From Kitasatospora phosalacinea (GTDB lineage: Bacteria; Actinomycetota; Actinomycetes; Streptomycetales; Streptomycetaceae), in the NCBI RefSeq assembly GCF_000716545.1, contig NZ_JNWZ01000076.1, forward strand, positions 1 through 34,468: 34,468 bases of DNA, given 5' to 3'. Position numbers and translations under genes: made by a program. The notes beneath the pieces are model-generated. The model saw nothing but the letters and a program-made list of their open reading frames with translations, did not search any database and was not told the origin of the DNA. Of this stretch, positions 23,945 to 32,271 are shown piece after piece. The first letter of the stretch is position 1. The number at the start of each line of letters is the position of its first letter.

Positions 23945-25101
23945 CGGGCCTCCCGGATGGCGAGCCAGGCACGGGCGGCGGCGATCCGGCGGCCGGTACT
24001 GGGGTGGGTGGCGAGCAGCAGCTCGACGGCCCGGGGCGGGTACGGGTCGGCGACGTTGGCGACCGCGAGGCGGCGCTGCATGGCGATGAACTGCCGCGCG
24101 TCGCCGGTCAGTTCGAGGGCGTGCCGGTCGGCGCGGGTCTCGATCCGGCGGCTGACGGCGCACTGGGCGGGGGTGCTGAGCGCGCCGAGCAGGGCGGCGA
24201 GCGCGGCCAGCAGCGGCAGCGAACGCGGGTCCTGGGAGGCGGGGGCGCCGGCCGCGTCCAGCAGCGGGCGCCAGGCGAGCAGCGCGGCCAGCACGGGGAC
24301 GACGACGGCCGCGCCGAGGGCGCCGAGGACGGTGCCGGTGGCGACGTCCCGGTGCTTGACGTGGCCGAGTTCGTGGGCGGCGACGAGTTCGATCTCGCGC
24401 GGCTCGGCGGTGGACAGCAGCGTGTCGTAGACGACGATCCGCCGGGTCGGGCCGAACCCGGAGACGTACGCGTTCAGCGCGGTGGTGCGGCGGGAGGCGT
24501 CGGCGACCAGCACGTCGCGCACCGCGATGCCGTCGCGGCGGGCCAACTCCAGCAGGGCGGTGCGCAGTTCGCCGTCGGACAGCGGGGAGAAGCGGTTGAA
24601 CAGCGGCTCGAAGACCAGCGGGTGCAGGAAGGACAGCGCGACGGTCAGCAGCGCGGCCCCGGCCGCGGCGGGCAGCCACCAGTGGCTCGGCGAGCGGCCG
24701 ATCAGCGCGTACAGGCCCAGCGCCAGCGGCAGGAACAGCGCGAGCGCGACAGCGGTGCCGCGCAGCGCGTCCACCGCCCAGCCGCCCCAGCCCTGGGTGA
24801 CCAGGCCGTACCGGGCGGAGACCGCCCGCACCCGGGCCGAGAACGGCAGCGTCACCACCCGCCCGAGCAGCACCAGCGCCGCGGCGCCCGCCAGCACCTC
24901 GGCCGCCCAGCTGCCGCCGAACCAGCCGCCGACGGTGCCCACCAGGCCCGCCCCGGCGGGCGTGAACCCGAGGACGGCGCTCAGCGCGAGCGAGGCCGAC
25001 CGCCCGCCCAGCGCCCACGGCAGCCGGGAGCGGCGCAGCGCGCGGCCGCGCTCCCGCTCCCGGGGGGTGAAGTCGCCCTCGGCGGGCGCGGTGTCAGCCA
25101 T
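23941..25101 (-). CDS. M48-family (Ste24/CAAX protease 1-like) membrane metalloprotease
   Basis: A 386-residue membrane protein with four hydrophobic segments before the catalytic domain and two after it. The zinc motif is HELGHVKH (about residues 240-247), with a downstream glutamate in ETRADRHALEL. An ASRRTTALNAYVSGFGPTRRIVVYD segment precedes it, typical of M48. It cleaves membrane or misfolded proteins. ATG 25101 is 29 bases after the MerR gene on the same strand. Confidence 0.87.
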   Translation of the reverse strand: MADTAPAEGDFTPRERERGRALRRSRLPWALGGRSASLALSAVLGFTPAGAGLVGTVGGWFGGSWAAEVLAGAAALVLLGRVVTLPFSARVRAVSARYGLVTQGWGGWAVDALRGTAVALALFLPLALGLYALIGRSPSHWWLPAAAGAALLTVALSFLHPLVFEPLFNRFSPLSDGELRTALLELARRDGIAVRDVLVADASRRTTALNAYVSGFGPTRRIVVYDTLLSTAEPREIELVAAHELGHVKHRDVATGTVLGALGAAVVVPVLAALLAWRPLLDAAGAPASQDPRSLPLLAALAALLGALSTPAQCAVSRRIETRADRHALELTGDARQFIAMQRRLAVANVADPYPPRAVELLLATHPSTGRRIAAARAWLAIREAR

Positions 25102-25130
25102 GGGACCAGCCTAGGGCGCCCCGCACCCGG

Positions 25131-26078
25131 TTATCCGGCCGCGCGCAGCGCGGCCGTGAACCAGGCGAGGACGGGCGCCAGTTCGGGCGGGGCGGGCCAG
25201 CCGTTGATCCGGGACAGCAGCGCCCAGTAGCGCTCGACCCTGGGGTCGGCGGCCACCTCCAGGCGGCGCAGGATCCACTCGCGCAGCGCGGCGTCGTCCG
25301 GGCGGCCGAACACCTCGGCGTAGCGGGCGGTCAGTTCGGCGACCGCGTCGGCGGCGGCGGGGGTGCCGGGGGCGGTGCCGGCGGCGAGTGCGGCGCCCAC
25401 CACCTCCCGGACGCGTTCGGTGAGTTCGTGGTGCAGCCCGGTGGTGTCGCCCTCGGCGCGCTGCTCGGCCTGGTAGGCGGCCATCCGCCGGAGCGAGGCG
25501 CGGAAGTCCCGGTCGCGGGTGAGCTCGGCGAGTTCGGCCCAGGCGGTGACCTGGTCGGTGCTCGGGTCCTCGGGCAGTTCGGGGACGGCCGCGCGCAGCA
25601 CCGCGACGAGTTCGGGGTCGGCGTCGGCGGTGCCGAAGGTGTCGTCGAGGAACTCCTCGATCAGGCGGCGGCGTTCGTCGGCGGTCAGCCGTACCAGTCG
25701 GTGCATCGTCTCGGTCTCCTCGGGGTCGGTTCCGTGTTCGGCGACGGCGCGCAGCACGGCCCGCTGCTGCCGCAGCGTCCGGATCCGCAGGTCCAGCGCG
25801 TCGGCGTGCGCCCGGGCCACCTCGGCGAGGCTCTGCTCGCGCTCCAGGACCCGCCGCACCGCGTCCAGCCCGAGGCCCAACTCGCGCAGGGTGCGCACGA
25901 GTTCGAGCCGGGCCAGGGCCTCGGCGCCGTAGCGCCGGTAGCCGGCCGCGGTGCGGTCGGTGGACGGCACCAGGCCGGTGTCCGAGTAGTACCTGATGGT
26001 CTTCACCGTCAGCCCGGTGCGCCGTGCCAGCGCGCCGATGGTCAGCAGCCCGTCCGTCGGCAGCCCGTCGTCATCCAT
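25131..26078 (-). CDS. MerR-family transcriptional regulator (TipA-like architecture)
   Basis: A 315-residue protein with an N-terminal MerR winged HTH (LTIGALARRTGLTVKTIRYY, residues about 11-30; wing AAGYRRYG), a long coiled-coil dimerisation helix (about 75-105) and a large C-terminal helical effector domain reminiscent of TipAS-like drug-sensing domains; the last assignment is tentative. ATG 26078 is seven bases after a -10 hexamer, implying leaderless transcription. The promoter has a 19-base spacer filled by a dyad, the classic MerR arrangement for autoregulation. Confidence 0.85.
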   Translation of the reverse strand: MDDDGLPTDGLLTIGALARRTGLTVKTIRYYSDTGLVPSTDRTAAGYRRYGAEALARLELVRTLRELGLGLDAVRRVLEREQSLAEVARAHADALDLRIRTLRQQRAVLRAVAEHGTDPEETETMHRLVRLTADERRRLIEEFLDDTFGTADADPELVAVLRAAVPELPEDPSTDQVTAWAELAELTRDRDFRASLRRMAAYQAEQRAEGDTTGLHHELTERVREVVGAALAAGTAPGTPAAADAVAELTARYAEVFGRPDDAALREWILRRLEVAADPRVERYWALLSRINGWPAPPELAPVLAWFTAALRAAG

Positions 26079-26085
26079 GACCGCC

Positions 26086-26116
26086 ACCCTGCCGTCTCCC
26101 CCGGCGGGAGACTCAA
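26086..26116 (-). promoter_or_regulatory. MerR-type promoter with 19-bp spacer and dyad
   Basis: Read on the minus strand: TTGAGT (26116-26111), a 19-base spacer, then CAGGGT (26091-26086). A perfect dyad GTCTCCC-CCGGC-GGGAGAC (26094-26112) fills the spacer. Over-long 19-base spacers with a central dyad are the hallmark of promoters activated by MerR-family proteins. Confidence 0.65.
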
Positions 26117-26187
26117 CCCGGGCGGCGGTCACCGTGCTCGGGTGTCGCACGATCGGTTCTGCCCGTCCGGCGGGTGCGGCACATCCC

Positions 26188-26217
26188 TCGAACCGGGCGG
26201 CGCGAGCGCCCTACGAT
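26188..26217 (+). promoter_or_regulatory. Candidate promoter of a leaderless GNAT gene
   Basis: TACGAT (26212-26217) lies six bases before the ATG at 26224, with a weak TCGAAC (26188-26193) 18 bases farther up. The ATG has no ribosome-binding site, which agrees with a leaderless transcript. Confidence 0.45.
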
Positions 26218-26223
26218 GGCCGG

Positions 26224-26985
26224 ATGGTCGAGGAGAGCCTTCGGGTCGCACTGGAGTTCCGCCGCGCCTTCGCCAGGCGGCAGGCCGCCGAGGTGGTGGA
26301 GCTGCCGGGCGGGTTCGGGGTGCTGAGCGGGGAGTTCGCCTACTCGCACGAGCACAACCAGCTGGTGCTGGACGCCCCGCCGAGCGGGGTCGACGTGGCG
26401 GGCCTGGCCGAGGAGGTGCTCGGGCACCTGGGGCACCGGCGGATCTCGGTGTTCGACGACGCGTCGGCGCTGGCGCTCGCGCCGGGGCTGGCGGCCGCCG
26501 GGTACCGGCACGAGACCGAGGTGGTGATGGTGCACCGCGGGCCGGTGCCGGCCGGCGGCGGCGCCGGGGCGGTCGCCCTGGACGAGCTGGCCCCGGCGCT
26601 GGAGCGGCAGTGGCGCTCCTGGCTGCCGTGGGCGTCGGACGACTCGATCGCCCAGCTGGTGGGGCGCCGCACCGCCCGCGCGGCGGGCGCCGAGCGGGTG
26701 CTGACGCTCGCCGCCCGGGACACCGACGGCGAGTTCGGCTCCTGGGCCGACCTGTACCAGGACGCCGCGGGCACCGCCCAGATCGAGGACCTGGCCACCG
26801 CCGAGGAGCGCCAGCGCCGCGGCCTGGCCGACGCCGTCCTGGCCACCGCGCTGCGGCTGGCCGCCGACCGCTCCCCCGACGGCCTGCGCTTCCTGGTCGC
26901 CGACGCCGAGGACTGGCCCCGGCAGTGGTACGCCCGGCGCGGCTTCGTCCCGGTCGGCCGCACCCACGGCTTCGTGTTGATGTGA
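26224..26985 (+). CDS. GNAT-family N-acetyltransferase
   Basis: A 253-residue protein. The C-terminal half carries the GNAT acetyl-CoA signature region (IEDLATAEERQRRGLADAVL, about 195-214, with the RxxGxA-type loop) and the late motif WPRQWYARRGFVPVGRTHGF. The N-terminal half is a second, degenerate GNAT-like unit, as in many Streptomyces acetyltransferases. Substrate unknown. It is divergent from the MerR gene, and its mRNA seems leaderless. It is followed by a compact hairpin. Confidence 0.82.
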   Translation: MVEESLRVALEFRRAFARRQAAEVVELPGGFGVLSGEFAYSHEHNQLVLDAPPSGVDVAGLAEEVLGHLGHRRISVFDDASALALAPGLAAAGYRHETEVVMVHRGPVPAGGGAGAVALDELAPALERQWRSWLPWASDDSIAQLVGRRTARAAGAERVLTLAARDTDGEFGSWADLYQDAAGTAQIEDLATAEERQRRGLADAVLATALRLAADRSPDGLRFLVADAEDWPRQWYARRGFVPVGRTHGFVLM

Positions 26986-26997
26986 GGCGCACGACAC

Positions 26998-27016
26998 ACC
27001 GCCGTGAAACGGCGGT
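26998..27016 (+). terminator. Hairpin after the GNAT gene
   Basis: ACCGCCGT (26998-27005), loop GAA, ACGGCGGT (27009-27016): a perfect 8-bp stem 13 bases after the stop. The nine bases ACGACACAC occur just before it (26991) and again at 27031, so part of the region is a short duplication. Confidence 0.6.
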
Positions 27017-27063
27017 CGGCGGTGAGGGTTACGACACACGGCCGTCGAACGCCGGAAACGGCG

Positions 27064-27099
27064 GCGCCCGCCGTCCCCCTCGCGGGGAACGGCGGGCGC
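27064..27099. terminator. Bidirectional hairpin between GNAT and glnII
   Basis: GCGCCCGCCGT (27064-27074) pairs perfectly with ACGGCGGGCGC (27089-27099); an inner CCCC/GGGG (27076-27079 with 27084-27087) extends the stem. It lies between convergent genes. Confidence 0.75.
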
Positions 27100-27126
27100 T
27101 GCCGTGCTGTGCCTACGGGGCGGACG

Positions 27127-28149
27127 TCAGACCTGGCCGGCCTTCTCCAGGGCCTCGCAGCAGGTGTTGATCAGCAGGCGGGTGACCACGTACGGGTCGA
27201 CGTTCGCGTTCGGGCGGCGGTCCTCGATGTAGCCCTTCTGCTCCACCTCGACCTGCCACGGGATGCGGACCGAGGCGCCGCGGTTGGACACGCCGTAGGA
27301 GTAGACGTTCCACGGGGCGGTCTCGTGCTTGCCGGTCAGGCGGGACTGGATGTCGTCACCGTACTGGTTGACGTGCTCCATGACCTTCTCCTGGGAGGCG
27401 CCGAGCGACTCGCAGGCGGTGATGATCGCGTCGTAGCCCTCGCGCATCGCCCTGGTGGAGAAGTTGGTGTGCGCGCCCGCGCCGTTCCAGTCGCCCCTCG
27501 CCGGCTTGGCGTCCAGGGTGGCGTCGATGCCGAACTCCTCGGCGGTGCGGTAGAGCAGGTAGCGGGCGATCCACAGGTCGTCCGAGACGGTCAGCGCGTC
27601 GACCGGGCCGATCTGGAACTCCCACTGGCCGGGCATGACCTCGGCGTTGATGCCGCAGATCGCCAGGCCGGCGTCGATGCAGCGGTCGAGGTGCAGCTCG
27701 ACGATCTCGCGGCCGAAGACCTCCTCGGCACCCACGCCGCAGTAGTAGCCGCCCTGCGGGGCCGGGTAGCCGCCCTCCGGGAAGCCGAGCGGGCGGGAGC
27801 CCTTGAAGAAGGTGTACTCCTGCTCGATGCCGAAGATCGACTCCTGCGAGGCGTAGCGCTCGGCGACCTCGCGCAGCGGGGCGCGGGTGTTGGTCTCGTG
27901 CGCCGTGCCGTTGGTCTCGAAGACCTCGCAGAGCACCAGGATGTTGTCGCCGCCGCGGATCGGGTCCTTGACGACCTTCACCGGCTCGAGCACGCGGTCC
28001 GACGCGTGGCCCTCGGCCTGGTTGGTCGACGAGCCGTCGAAGCCCCAGGTGGGGATCTTGTCCGCGTTCGGCAGCACCCGAGTCTTGGAACGGAGCTTCG
28101 CGGTCGGCTTGGTGCCGTCGATCCAGATGTACTCGGCCTTGATCGCCAC
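27127..28149 (-). CDS. glnII: Glutamine synthetase type II (eukaryotic-like GSII)
   Basis: A 340-residue GSII, close to the usual length (about 343) for actinobacterial GlnII and much shorter than GSI. Typical segments are IPTWGFDGSSTNQAEG, GIEQEYTFF, MPGQWEFQIGP and the substrate loop GDWNGAGAHTNFST, with SVRIP and EDRRPNANVDPY near the C terminus. It makes glutamine from glutamate, ammonium and ATP in the cytoplasm. I take GTG 28149 (MAIKAEYIWIDG) as start, in line with the family N terminus. A GlnR-like box about 55-80 bases upstream suggests nitrogen control. Confidence 0.95.
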   Translation of the reverse strand: MAIKAEYIWIDGTKPTAKLRSKTRVLPNADKIPTWGFDGSSTNQAEGHASDRVLEPVKVVKDPIRGGDNILVLCEVFETNGTAHETNTRAPLREVAERYASQESIFGIEQEYTFFKGSRPLGFPEGGYPAPQGGYYCGVGAEEVFGREIVELHLDRCIDAGLAICGINAEVMPGQWEFQIGPVDALTVSDDLWIARYLLYRTAEEFGIDATLDAKPARGDWNGAGAHTNFSTRAMREGYDAIITACESLGASQEKVMEHVNQYGDDIQSRLTGKHETAPWNVYSYGVSNRGASVRIPWQVEVEQKGYIEDRRPNANVDPYVVTRLLINTCCEALEKAGQV

Positions 28150-28204
28150 TGCGGTGATCCTCACTGCTTGGGTGGTGGGTGCCCGCGTAGCGTCGCAAGC
28201 CGCC

Positions 28205-28231
28205 GTTTCCCGGTTGTTCCTCCTATGTAAC
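28205..28231 (-). promoter_or_regulatory. GlnR-box-like operator upstream of glnII
   Basis: Read toward glnII the elements are GTTAC (28231-28227), six bases, GGAAC (28220-28216), six bases, GAAAC (28209-28205). They match the GTnAC-N6-GAAAC spacing of actinobacterial GlnR sites, with one mismatch in the second element. It is exactly where nitrogen regulation of glnII is expected. Confidence 0.6.
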
Positions 28232-28332
28232 GCCCATGTGAACCAACGGTCCGCAGCGGCACGCTCACCCACGGGCAGTGCCCGTCTCGGGATGTGGGCG
28301 CACCGCTGAGACGCGAGGGGGGCGACGGACGT

Positions 28333-28350
28333 CCGGCCGGGGCCGGCCGG
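28333..28350 (-). terminator. GC hairpin after the LAxTG protein gene
   Basis: CCGGCCGG-GG-CCGGCCGG forms a near-perfect palindrome 12 bases beyond the stop codon on the minus strand. Confidence 0.5.
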
Positions 28351-28361
28351 CGGCCGGTCGG

Positions 28362-29306
28362 TCAGCGGTGCCGGGCGTGGGCGGCGCGCCGCCGCCGGGT
28401 CATCCACACCGCGGCGGCGCCGGCCACCAGCAGCGTTCCGCCGCCCGCGGCCAGCACCGTGGTCCCCGACGAGCCGGTGGACGCCAGCTCCTCGGCCTCC
28501 GCCTTCGGCACCGCCCGGTTCTGCGCGGATGTCGGCGCCGGGGCGGAGGGCGGGGCCGCGGGCGAGGAGACCGCCACCGCCGGGACGACCGCCGCCACCG
28601 GCTTCTCGCAGGAGACAGAGGCGACCGTCACGGTGCCGTCGACCTTCGCCACGTTCAGGTTCAGCGGGTTCAGCGCGATCTTCACCTCCAGCGCGGAGGC
28701 CGCCGCCGTGCTGCTGGTCACGGTCTTCTTCGAGAACTCGACGTCCACCGAGCCGATCGCCGGAACGTCCACGCGGGTGGGCGAGTTGAGGCCGACCGTC
28801 ACCGACCTGCCCAGCACCGTGAGCCTGGCGGGCGCGGTGACGTTCGCGGTCGGCTGCCCGTCCACCGGGCAGCTCACCTCGGCGCTCATCGCCTCCAGGC
28901 CGAGCAGCGTGGTCAGCGGCAGGCCGGGCACGTGCACGTCCGCGCCGACCAGCTTCACGGACGCGGTGGCCAGCCCGTCGTCCACCTTGGCGACCGACCG
29001 GCCCACCTCGGCCTTCACCAGCGTCACCGGCCGGCCGCCGTCCACCCCGTCCACCTTGGCGGTGAGCATCGCGCCGTCCCGCTGGGCGGGCGACTGCACC
29101 TTGTTCAGCGCCACGTCGACCGGCACGTTCACCGAGTTCAACAGCGTCACGTCCAGGGCGAGTTCGGCCGTCACCGCGCCGGCCTTCCCGGGCTTCGCGG
29201 GCGTGCCGGCGGGGGCGTCGGCGGCGGAGGCGGGCGACAGCGGCAACCCGACCGTGAGCGCGGACACCGCCAGGGCCGACACGACGGCCGAACGCAGAAC
29301 AGACAT
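28362..29306 (-). CDS. Secreted LAxTG sortase-anchored protein (SCO1860-like)
   Basis: A 314-residue surface protein. A signal peptide (MSVLRSAVVSALAVSALTVG, cleavage near ASA-A about 29) is followed by a Val/Thr/Ala-rich beta region with two cysteines (EVSCPVDG and VASVSCEKP), a Pro/Ala-rich spacer, and a C-terminal sorting signal: LASTG (about 274), a hydrophobic stretch and RRRRAAHARHR. Streptomyces class E sortases cut LAxTG and link the protein to peptidoglycan. It looks like the SCO1860-type LAETG protein family. ATG 29306 fits the signal peptide best; GTG 29321 is possible. Confidence 0.82.
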   Translation of the reverse strand: MSVLRSAVVSALAVSALTVGLPLSPASAADAPAGTPAKPGKAGAVTAELALDVTLLNSVNVPVDVALNKVQSPAQRDGAMLTAKVDGVDGGRPVTLVKAEVGRSVAKVDDGLATASVKLVGADVHVPGLPLTTLLGLEAMSAEVSCPVDGQPTANVTAPARLTVLGRSVTVGLNSPTRVDVPAIGSVDVEFSKKTVTSSTAAASALEVKIALNPLNLNVAKVDGTVTVASVSCEKPVAAVVPAVAVSSPAAPPSAPAPTSAQNRAVPKAEAEELASTGSSGTTVLAAGGGTLLVAGAAAVWMTRRRRAAHARHR

Positions 29307-29553
29307 GGAAGGAACCCCCACACGTGGTGAACGGCAGAGCGCACCCGCGACCTCACCCGGCGCACCGCACGGGGAGGGGACTCGCGCTCTCGACTGCCGC
29401 CAGTCTCTTCGAACAGTGCGTCACTCCAGCAACACAGAGCGTCATTTCACTCCTTCGGGTGAGGTTGACGTTCTGGACTGACCATTTCCGGAGACATTCC
29501 GGCGCCGATGCGCACGACGCGGCCCCGCCCGGGCGGGCCCCGGGGCGGGCGCC
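29307..29553. other. Non-coding region between the SCO6745-like and LAxTG genes
   Basis: The minus-strand upstream region of the surface-protein gene. It contains the palindrome CCCGCCCGGGCGGG (29524-29537), probably the terminator of the gene ending at 29554, and TTTCACTCCTTCGGGTGA (29451-29468) with a TCAC/GTGA dyad. No clear promoter hexamers and no gene are seen. Confidence 0.4.
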
Positions 29554-30441
29554 CTACCGCCCCGGGAGGGCCCGGAACGTCCCCGCCGCGGCGAACGCGT
29601 CGGCGATCGGCGCGACGAGCGAGGCGAGGCGGCGCGCGCCCGCGTTGCCGATCGGCGCCCACAGCGCGGCGCAATGCGCGTCCGTCTCCCGTTCGATGCG
29701 CTCGCGCGCCGCCCGGCCGGCCGCGGTGAGCGCGGCGCCGGAGTCGAGCCAGCCGCGCGCGGCGAGGCGCGCCGTCGCCGCCTCCCACTCCCCGTCGTCC
29801 CACTGCCGCGTGGTCCGCGCGAGGGCCGCCGGGAGCCGGCCCGTCGCCGTGTGCAGGACGAGGCAGTCGCACGGTCCGAGGCCGTGGTCGGCGAGCACGA
29901 CGAGGTGGGCGTCACCGCGCCACTCGCGCGCCACCGTCAGCTGCTGCCACAGCGCGACGAGGGGATCGGACGGCAGGGCGACCGAGGCGTTCGCGGCGGC
30001 CAGCACCTTCCCGGCGCAGTCGGCTCCGGCGACGACCCGGTCGATCAGCGAGCGCGCCTCGGCGAGGTGGCCGTCCTCCGCGAGCCGCACGCCGACGCGC
30101 CGCATCGCCCGCCCGGCCACCAGGAAGCGGGCCGCCTGCCACCGCTCGGGCGGGGCCCCGTCCCACACTCCGGCCGCGGCCCGCACCGCCCGCGGGCTGA
30201 AGTTGTAGAAGGCCGCGAGCACGACCTGCCACGGAACCGCGCCCATCGCGGCCGACCGGAAGGCCAGGTACGCCCGCCCCGGGTCGGTCACCCCGAGCCC
30301 GGCCGCCTCCTCGGCGCCCTCGGGGACGAAGTAGACGAACCGGTGGGCGGCGCCGACGGCCTCGCCGACGGCGCGGACGGCGTCCAGGTCCATCGCGCCC
30401 TCACCGGGGCGGTGGGAGCGGGGAATCTCGTCGAGGCGCAT
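29554..30441 (-). CDS. SCO6745-like (SalK-type) protein, helical
   Basis: A 295-residue, mostly helical protein with two halves. The N-terminal half contains AAHRFVYFVPEGAEEAAGLGV and RAYLAFRSAAMGAVPWQVVLAAFYNFSP, and the C-terminal half a winged-helix-like segment (AARGWLDSGAALTAAGRAARERIE). This is the pattern of the Streptomyces SCO6745/SalK family, of unknown biochemical role. ATG 30441 is preceded by GGAGGGAC. It is divergent from a GntR regulator with a palindrome between, and may be its target. Confidence 0.7.
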   Translation of the reverse strand: MRLDEIPRSHRPGEGAMDLDAVRAVGEAVGAAHRFVYFVPEGAEEAAGLGVTDPGRAYLAFRSAAMGAVPWQVVLAAFYNFSPRAVRAAAGVWDGAPPERWQAARFLVAGRAMRRVGVRLAEDGHLAEARSLIDRVVAGADCAGKVLAAANASVALPSDPLVALWQQLTVAREWRGDAHLVVLADHGLGPCDCLVLHTATGRLPAALARTTRQWDDGEWEAATARLAARGWLDSGAALTAAGRAARERIERETDAHCAALWAPIGNAGARRLASLVAPIADAFAAAGTFRALPGR

Positions 30442-30551
30442 CGCGGGTGTCCCTCCGGAGGGTGAGTGCGCCGGCGGGCGGGCGCTCCGGCACCGCGCGC
30501 CCGAGGGGCGGCCGAGCGCCCTTTCCGGCTACAGAATCGACAGTACCACCA

Positions 30552-30582
30552 ATAATCGATTATCAGAGGGCCCCTCTATGCT
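30552..30582 (+). promoter_or_regulatory. Palindromic operator and leaderless promoter of the second GntR gene
   Basis: ATAATCGATTAT (30552-30563) is a perfect palindrome and stands out as AT-rich. It covers the -35 position. A second imperfect dyad AGAGGGCCCCTCT (30565-30577) follows. TATGCT (30577-30582) is a good -10, six bases before ATG 30589, so the transcript would begin at the start codon. Confidence 0.55.
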
Positions 30583-30588
30583 GTCGTC

Positions 30589-31281
30589 ATGACCGGCGCA
30601 CCCAGCGACCCCGCCCCCTCCGGGAAGCAGATGCTCTCCGAGCAGGTCCACGCCCGCCTGCGGGAGGCGATCCTGCGCGGGGACCACGCCCCCGGCGACG
30701 CCCTCAAACCGCAGGAGCTCGCCCGGCAGCAGGGCGTGAGCCTCGCCGTCACGCGCGAGGCACTGGTGCGGCTGGTCGGGGAAGGGCTGGCCGACCGGCT
30801 GCACAACCGCGGGTTCGCCGTCCCGCTCCTCTGCGACCGGCGCTGGCAGGAGATCGCCGAGGCCCGCCGCACCGTCGAACCGGCCGTCCTGCGGATGTCC
30901 GTCGAACGGGGCGACCTCGACTGGGAGGCCCGCGTCCGGGCCGCCCACCACCGCCTGGCCCGCACCCCGGCGTACGCGCCGGAGGAGGGCGACCACTACA
31001 CCGGCGCCTGGGCCGAGGCCCACCGGGTCTTCCACCGCACCCTGTTGGAGGGGTGCGGCAACCACCCGCTCCTGGAGACCTTCGACCGGCTGTGGACCGC
31101 GAGCGAGCTGGCCCGGCGCTGGGCCGCGCGCCGGACCCCCGACCGGGACGGCGCCGACGAGCACCGCGAACTGGAGGAGGCGGCACTCGCCCGCGACGCC
31201 GACACCGCGGCCGCGGTCCTCGTCCGCCACCTCACCCTGACCGCCGCCGCGCTGACCGGCGACTCACCCCAGGCCGTCTGA
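30589..31281 (+). CDS. GntR-family (FCD) transcriptional regulator
   Basis: A 230-residue protein: winged HTH at about residues 15-75 (LREAILRGDHAPGDALKPQELARQQ, VSLAVTREALVRLVGEGLA) and a helical FCD ligand-binding domain with HRVFHRTLLEGCGNHPLLETF and a later HRELEEAALARD, which supply the metal-binding histidines typical of FCD. ATG 30589 sits six bases after a -10 hexamer with no ribosome-binding site. The palindrome upstream is a likely self-operator, shared with the divergent SCO6745-like gene. Confidence 0.85.
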   Translation: MTGAPSDPAPSGKQMLSEQVHARLREAILRGDHAPGDALKPQELARQQGVSLAVTREALVRLVGEGLADRLHNRGFAVPLLCDRRWQEIAEARRTVEPAVLRMSVERGDLDWEARVRAAHHRLARTPAYAPEEGDHYTGAWAEAHRVFHRTLLEGCGNHPLLETFDRLWTASELARRWAARRTPDRDGADEHRELEEAALARDADTAAAVLVRHLTLTAAALTGDSPQAV

Positions 31282-31288
31282 GTCCGCA

Positions 31289-31318
31289 CCGGGACGACCG
31301 GGACGGCCGGGACGGCCG
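31289..31318. repeat. Three 9-bp tandem repeats
   Basis: CCGGGACGA, CCGGGACGG, CCGGGACGG in direct succession (31289-31315), then CCG. It lies just after the GntR stop and before the truncated glycosylase, in a convergent intergenic gap. Confidence 0.6.
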
Positions 31319-31355
31319 AACCACCGGCCAGGCGGGCACCGGCGGGCCGGCTCCG

Positions 31356-31835
31356 TCAGGGCAGGCGCCAGTCGACGGGCTCGCCGCCCTGACGGACCAG
31401 CAGGTCGTTGGCCCTGCTGAACGGCCGGGAGCCGAAGAAGCCGCGGTCGGCGGAGCGGGGGCTGGGATGGGCGGATTCGATACTGGGGATCTGGCCGAGC
31501 AGCGGACGCAGGTCACGGGCGTCCCGGCCCCACAGGATCGCGACGAGCGGGCCGCCGCGAGCGGCGAGCGCCTTTATCGCCTGGTCGGTGACGGCCTCCC
31601 AGCCCTTGCCCCGGTGGGAGCCGGCGTTGCGGGGCTGAACGGTGAGGACCCTGTTGAGCATCAGGACGCCCTGGCTCGTCCAGGGGGTGAGGTCACCGCT
31701 GGTCGGCATCGGGAGGCCGAGGTCCTGACAGAGTTCCTGGTAGATGTTCTCCAGGCTGTACGGCGGCCGGACGTCGGGCGCGACGGAGAAGCTGAGCCCG
31801 ACGGCGTGCCCGGAGAACAGATCCGATAACCGCAT
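31356..31835 (-). pseudogene. 5'-truncated uracil-DNA glycosylase (Ung)
   Basis: The reading frame encodes a good C-terminal two thirds of Ung: [35 protein letters not shown], the catalytic-His motif ESAHPSP and [14 protein letters not shown]...VDWRLP. Upstream of GHAVG (about 31810) the homology stops. The N-terminal 80-90 residues, including the catalytic-base motif GQDPYH, are missing and replaced by the unrelated MRLSDLFS. Without the catalytic Asp it cannot remove uracil. The break coincides with the start of an accessory region of different composition. A functional Ung is presumably encoded elsewhere. Confidence 0.8.
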
Positions 31836-32271
31836 CCGGTCGTGTCGGCCTCAGCCCCCGACGACCGCCTCGCCGGCCTCCAAGTCGCGCAAGGCGGCCG
31901 AATATTGAGACTTCGACACCTTGGAACTACCGGTGCCACCCCAGCTGCCCTGACTTCCTACAGCACCGCGGCCTGGCAGCACCGATCACGAGTCGCTCGT
32001 ACTCTTCGCTTCGCACGAACGGGCACCATCTTGATCCACCGGTAGAAGTCGAACGCCGACCGCTCGCCTGTCAGTCAACCATCGCCAGCGAACCACCACC
32101 CCAGCGCACGACCCACGGAGAGCCGGTGCTGCCACGACCCGGTCCGTCGAAGAACTTGCTGCGCCTCGGCGGGCGTCTTGGCAGCATCATCGGCACTTGT
32201 CCAACCGCCGAGGAGGCGGGGGCCGATCCGCTTCGGAAGCCCAAGGGGACGCCCTTCACCACTCTGTGTAG
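31836..32271. other. Non-coding or decayed DNA at the left of the accessory patch
   Basis: Short frames exist on both strands (for example 31842-32045 plus, 32071-32346 minus), but none has a ribosome-binding site, a clear codon bias or a recognisable motif. The GC content is lower than in the flanking chromosome. It may be remnants of an earlier insertion that cut the glycosylase gene. Confidence 0.4.
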
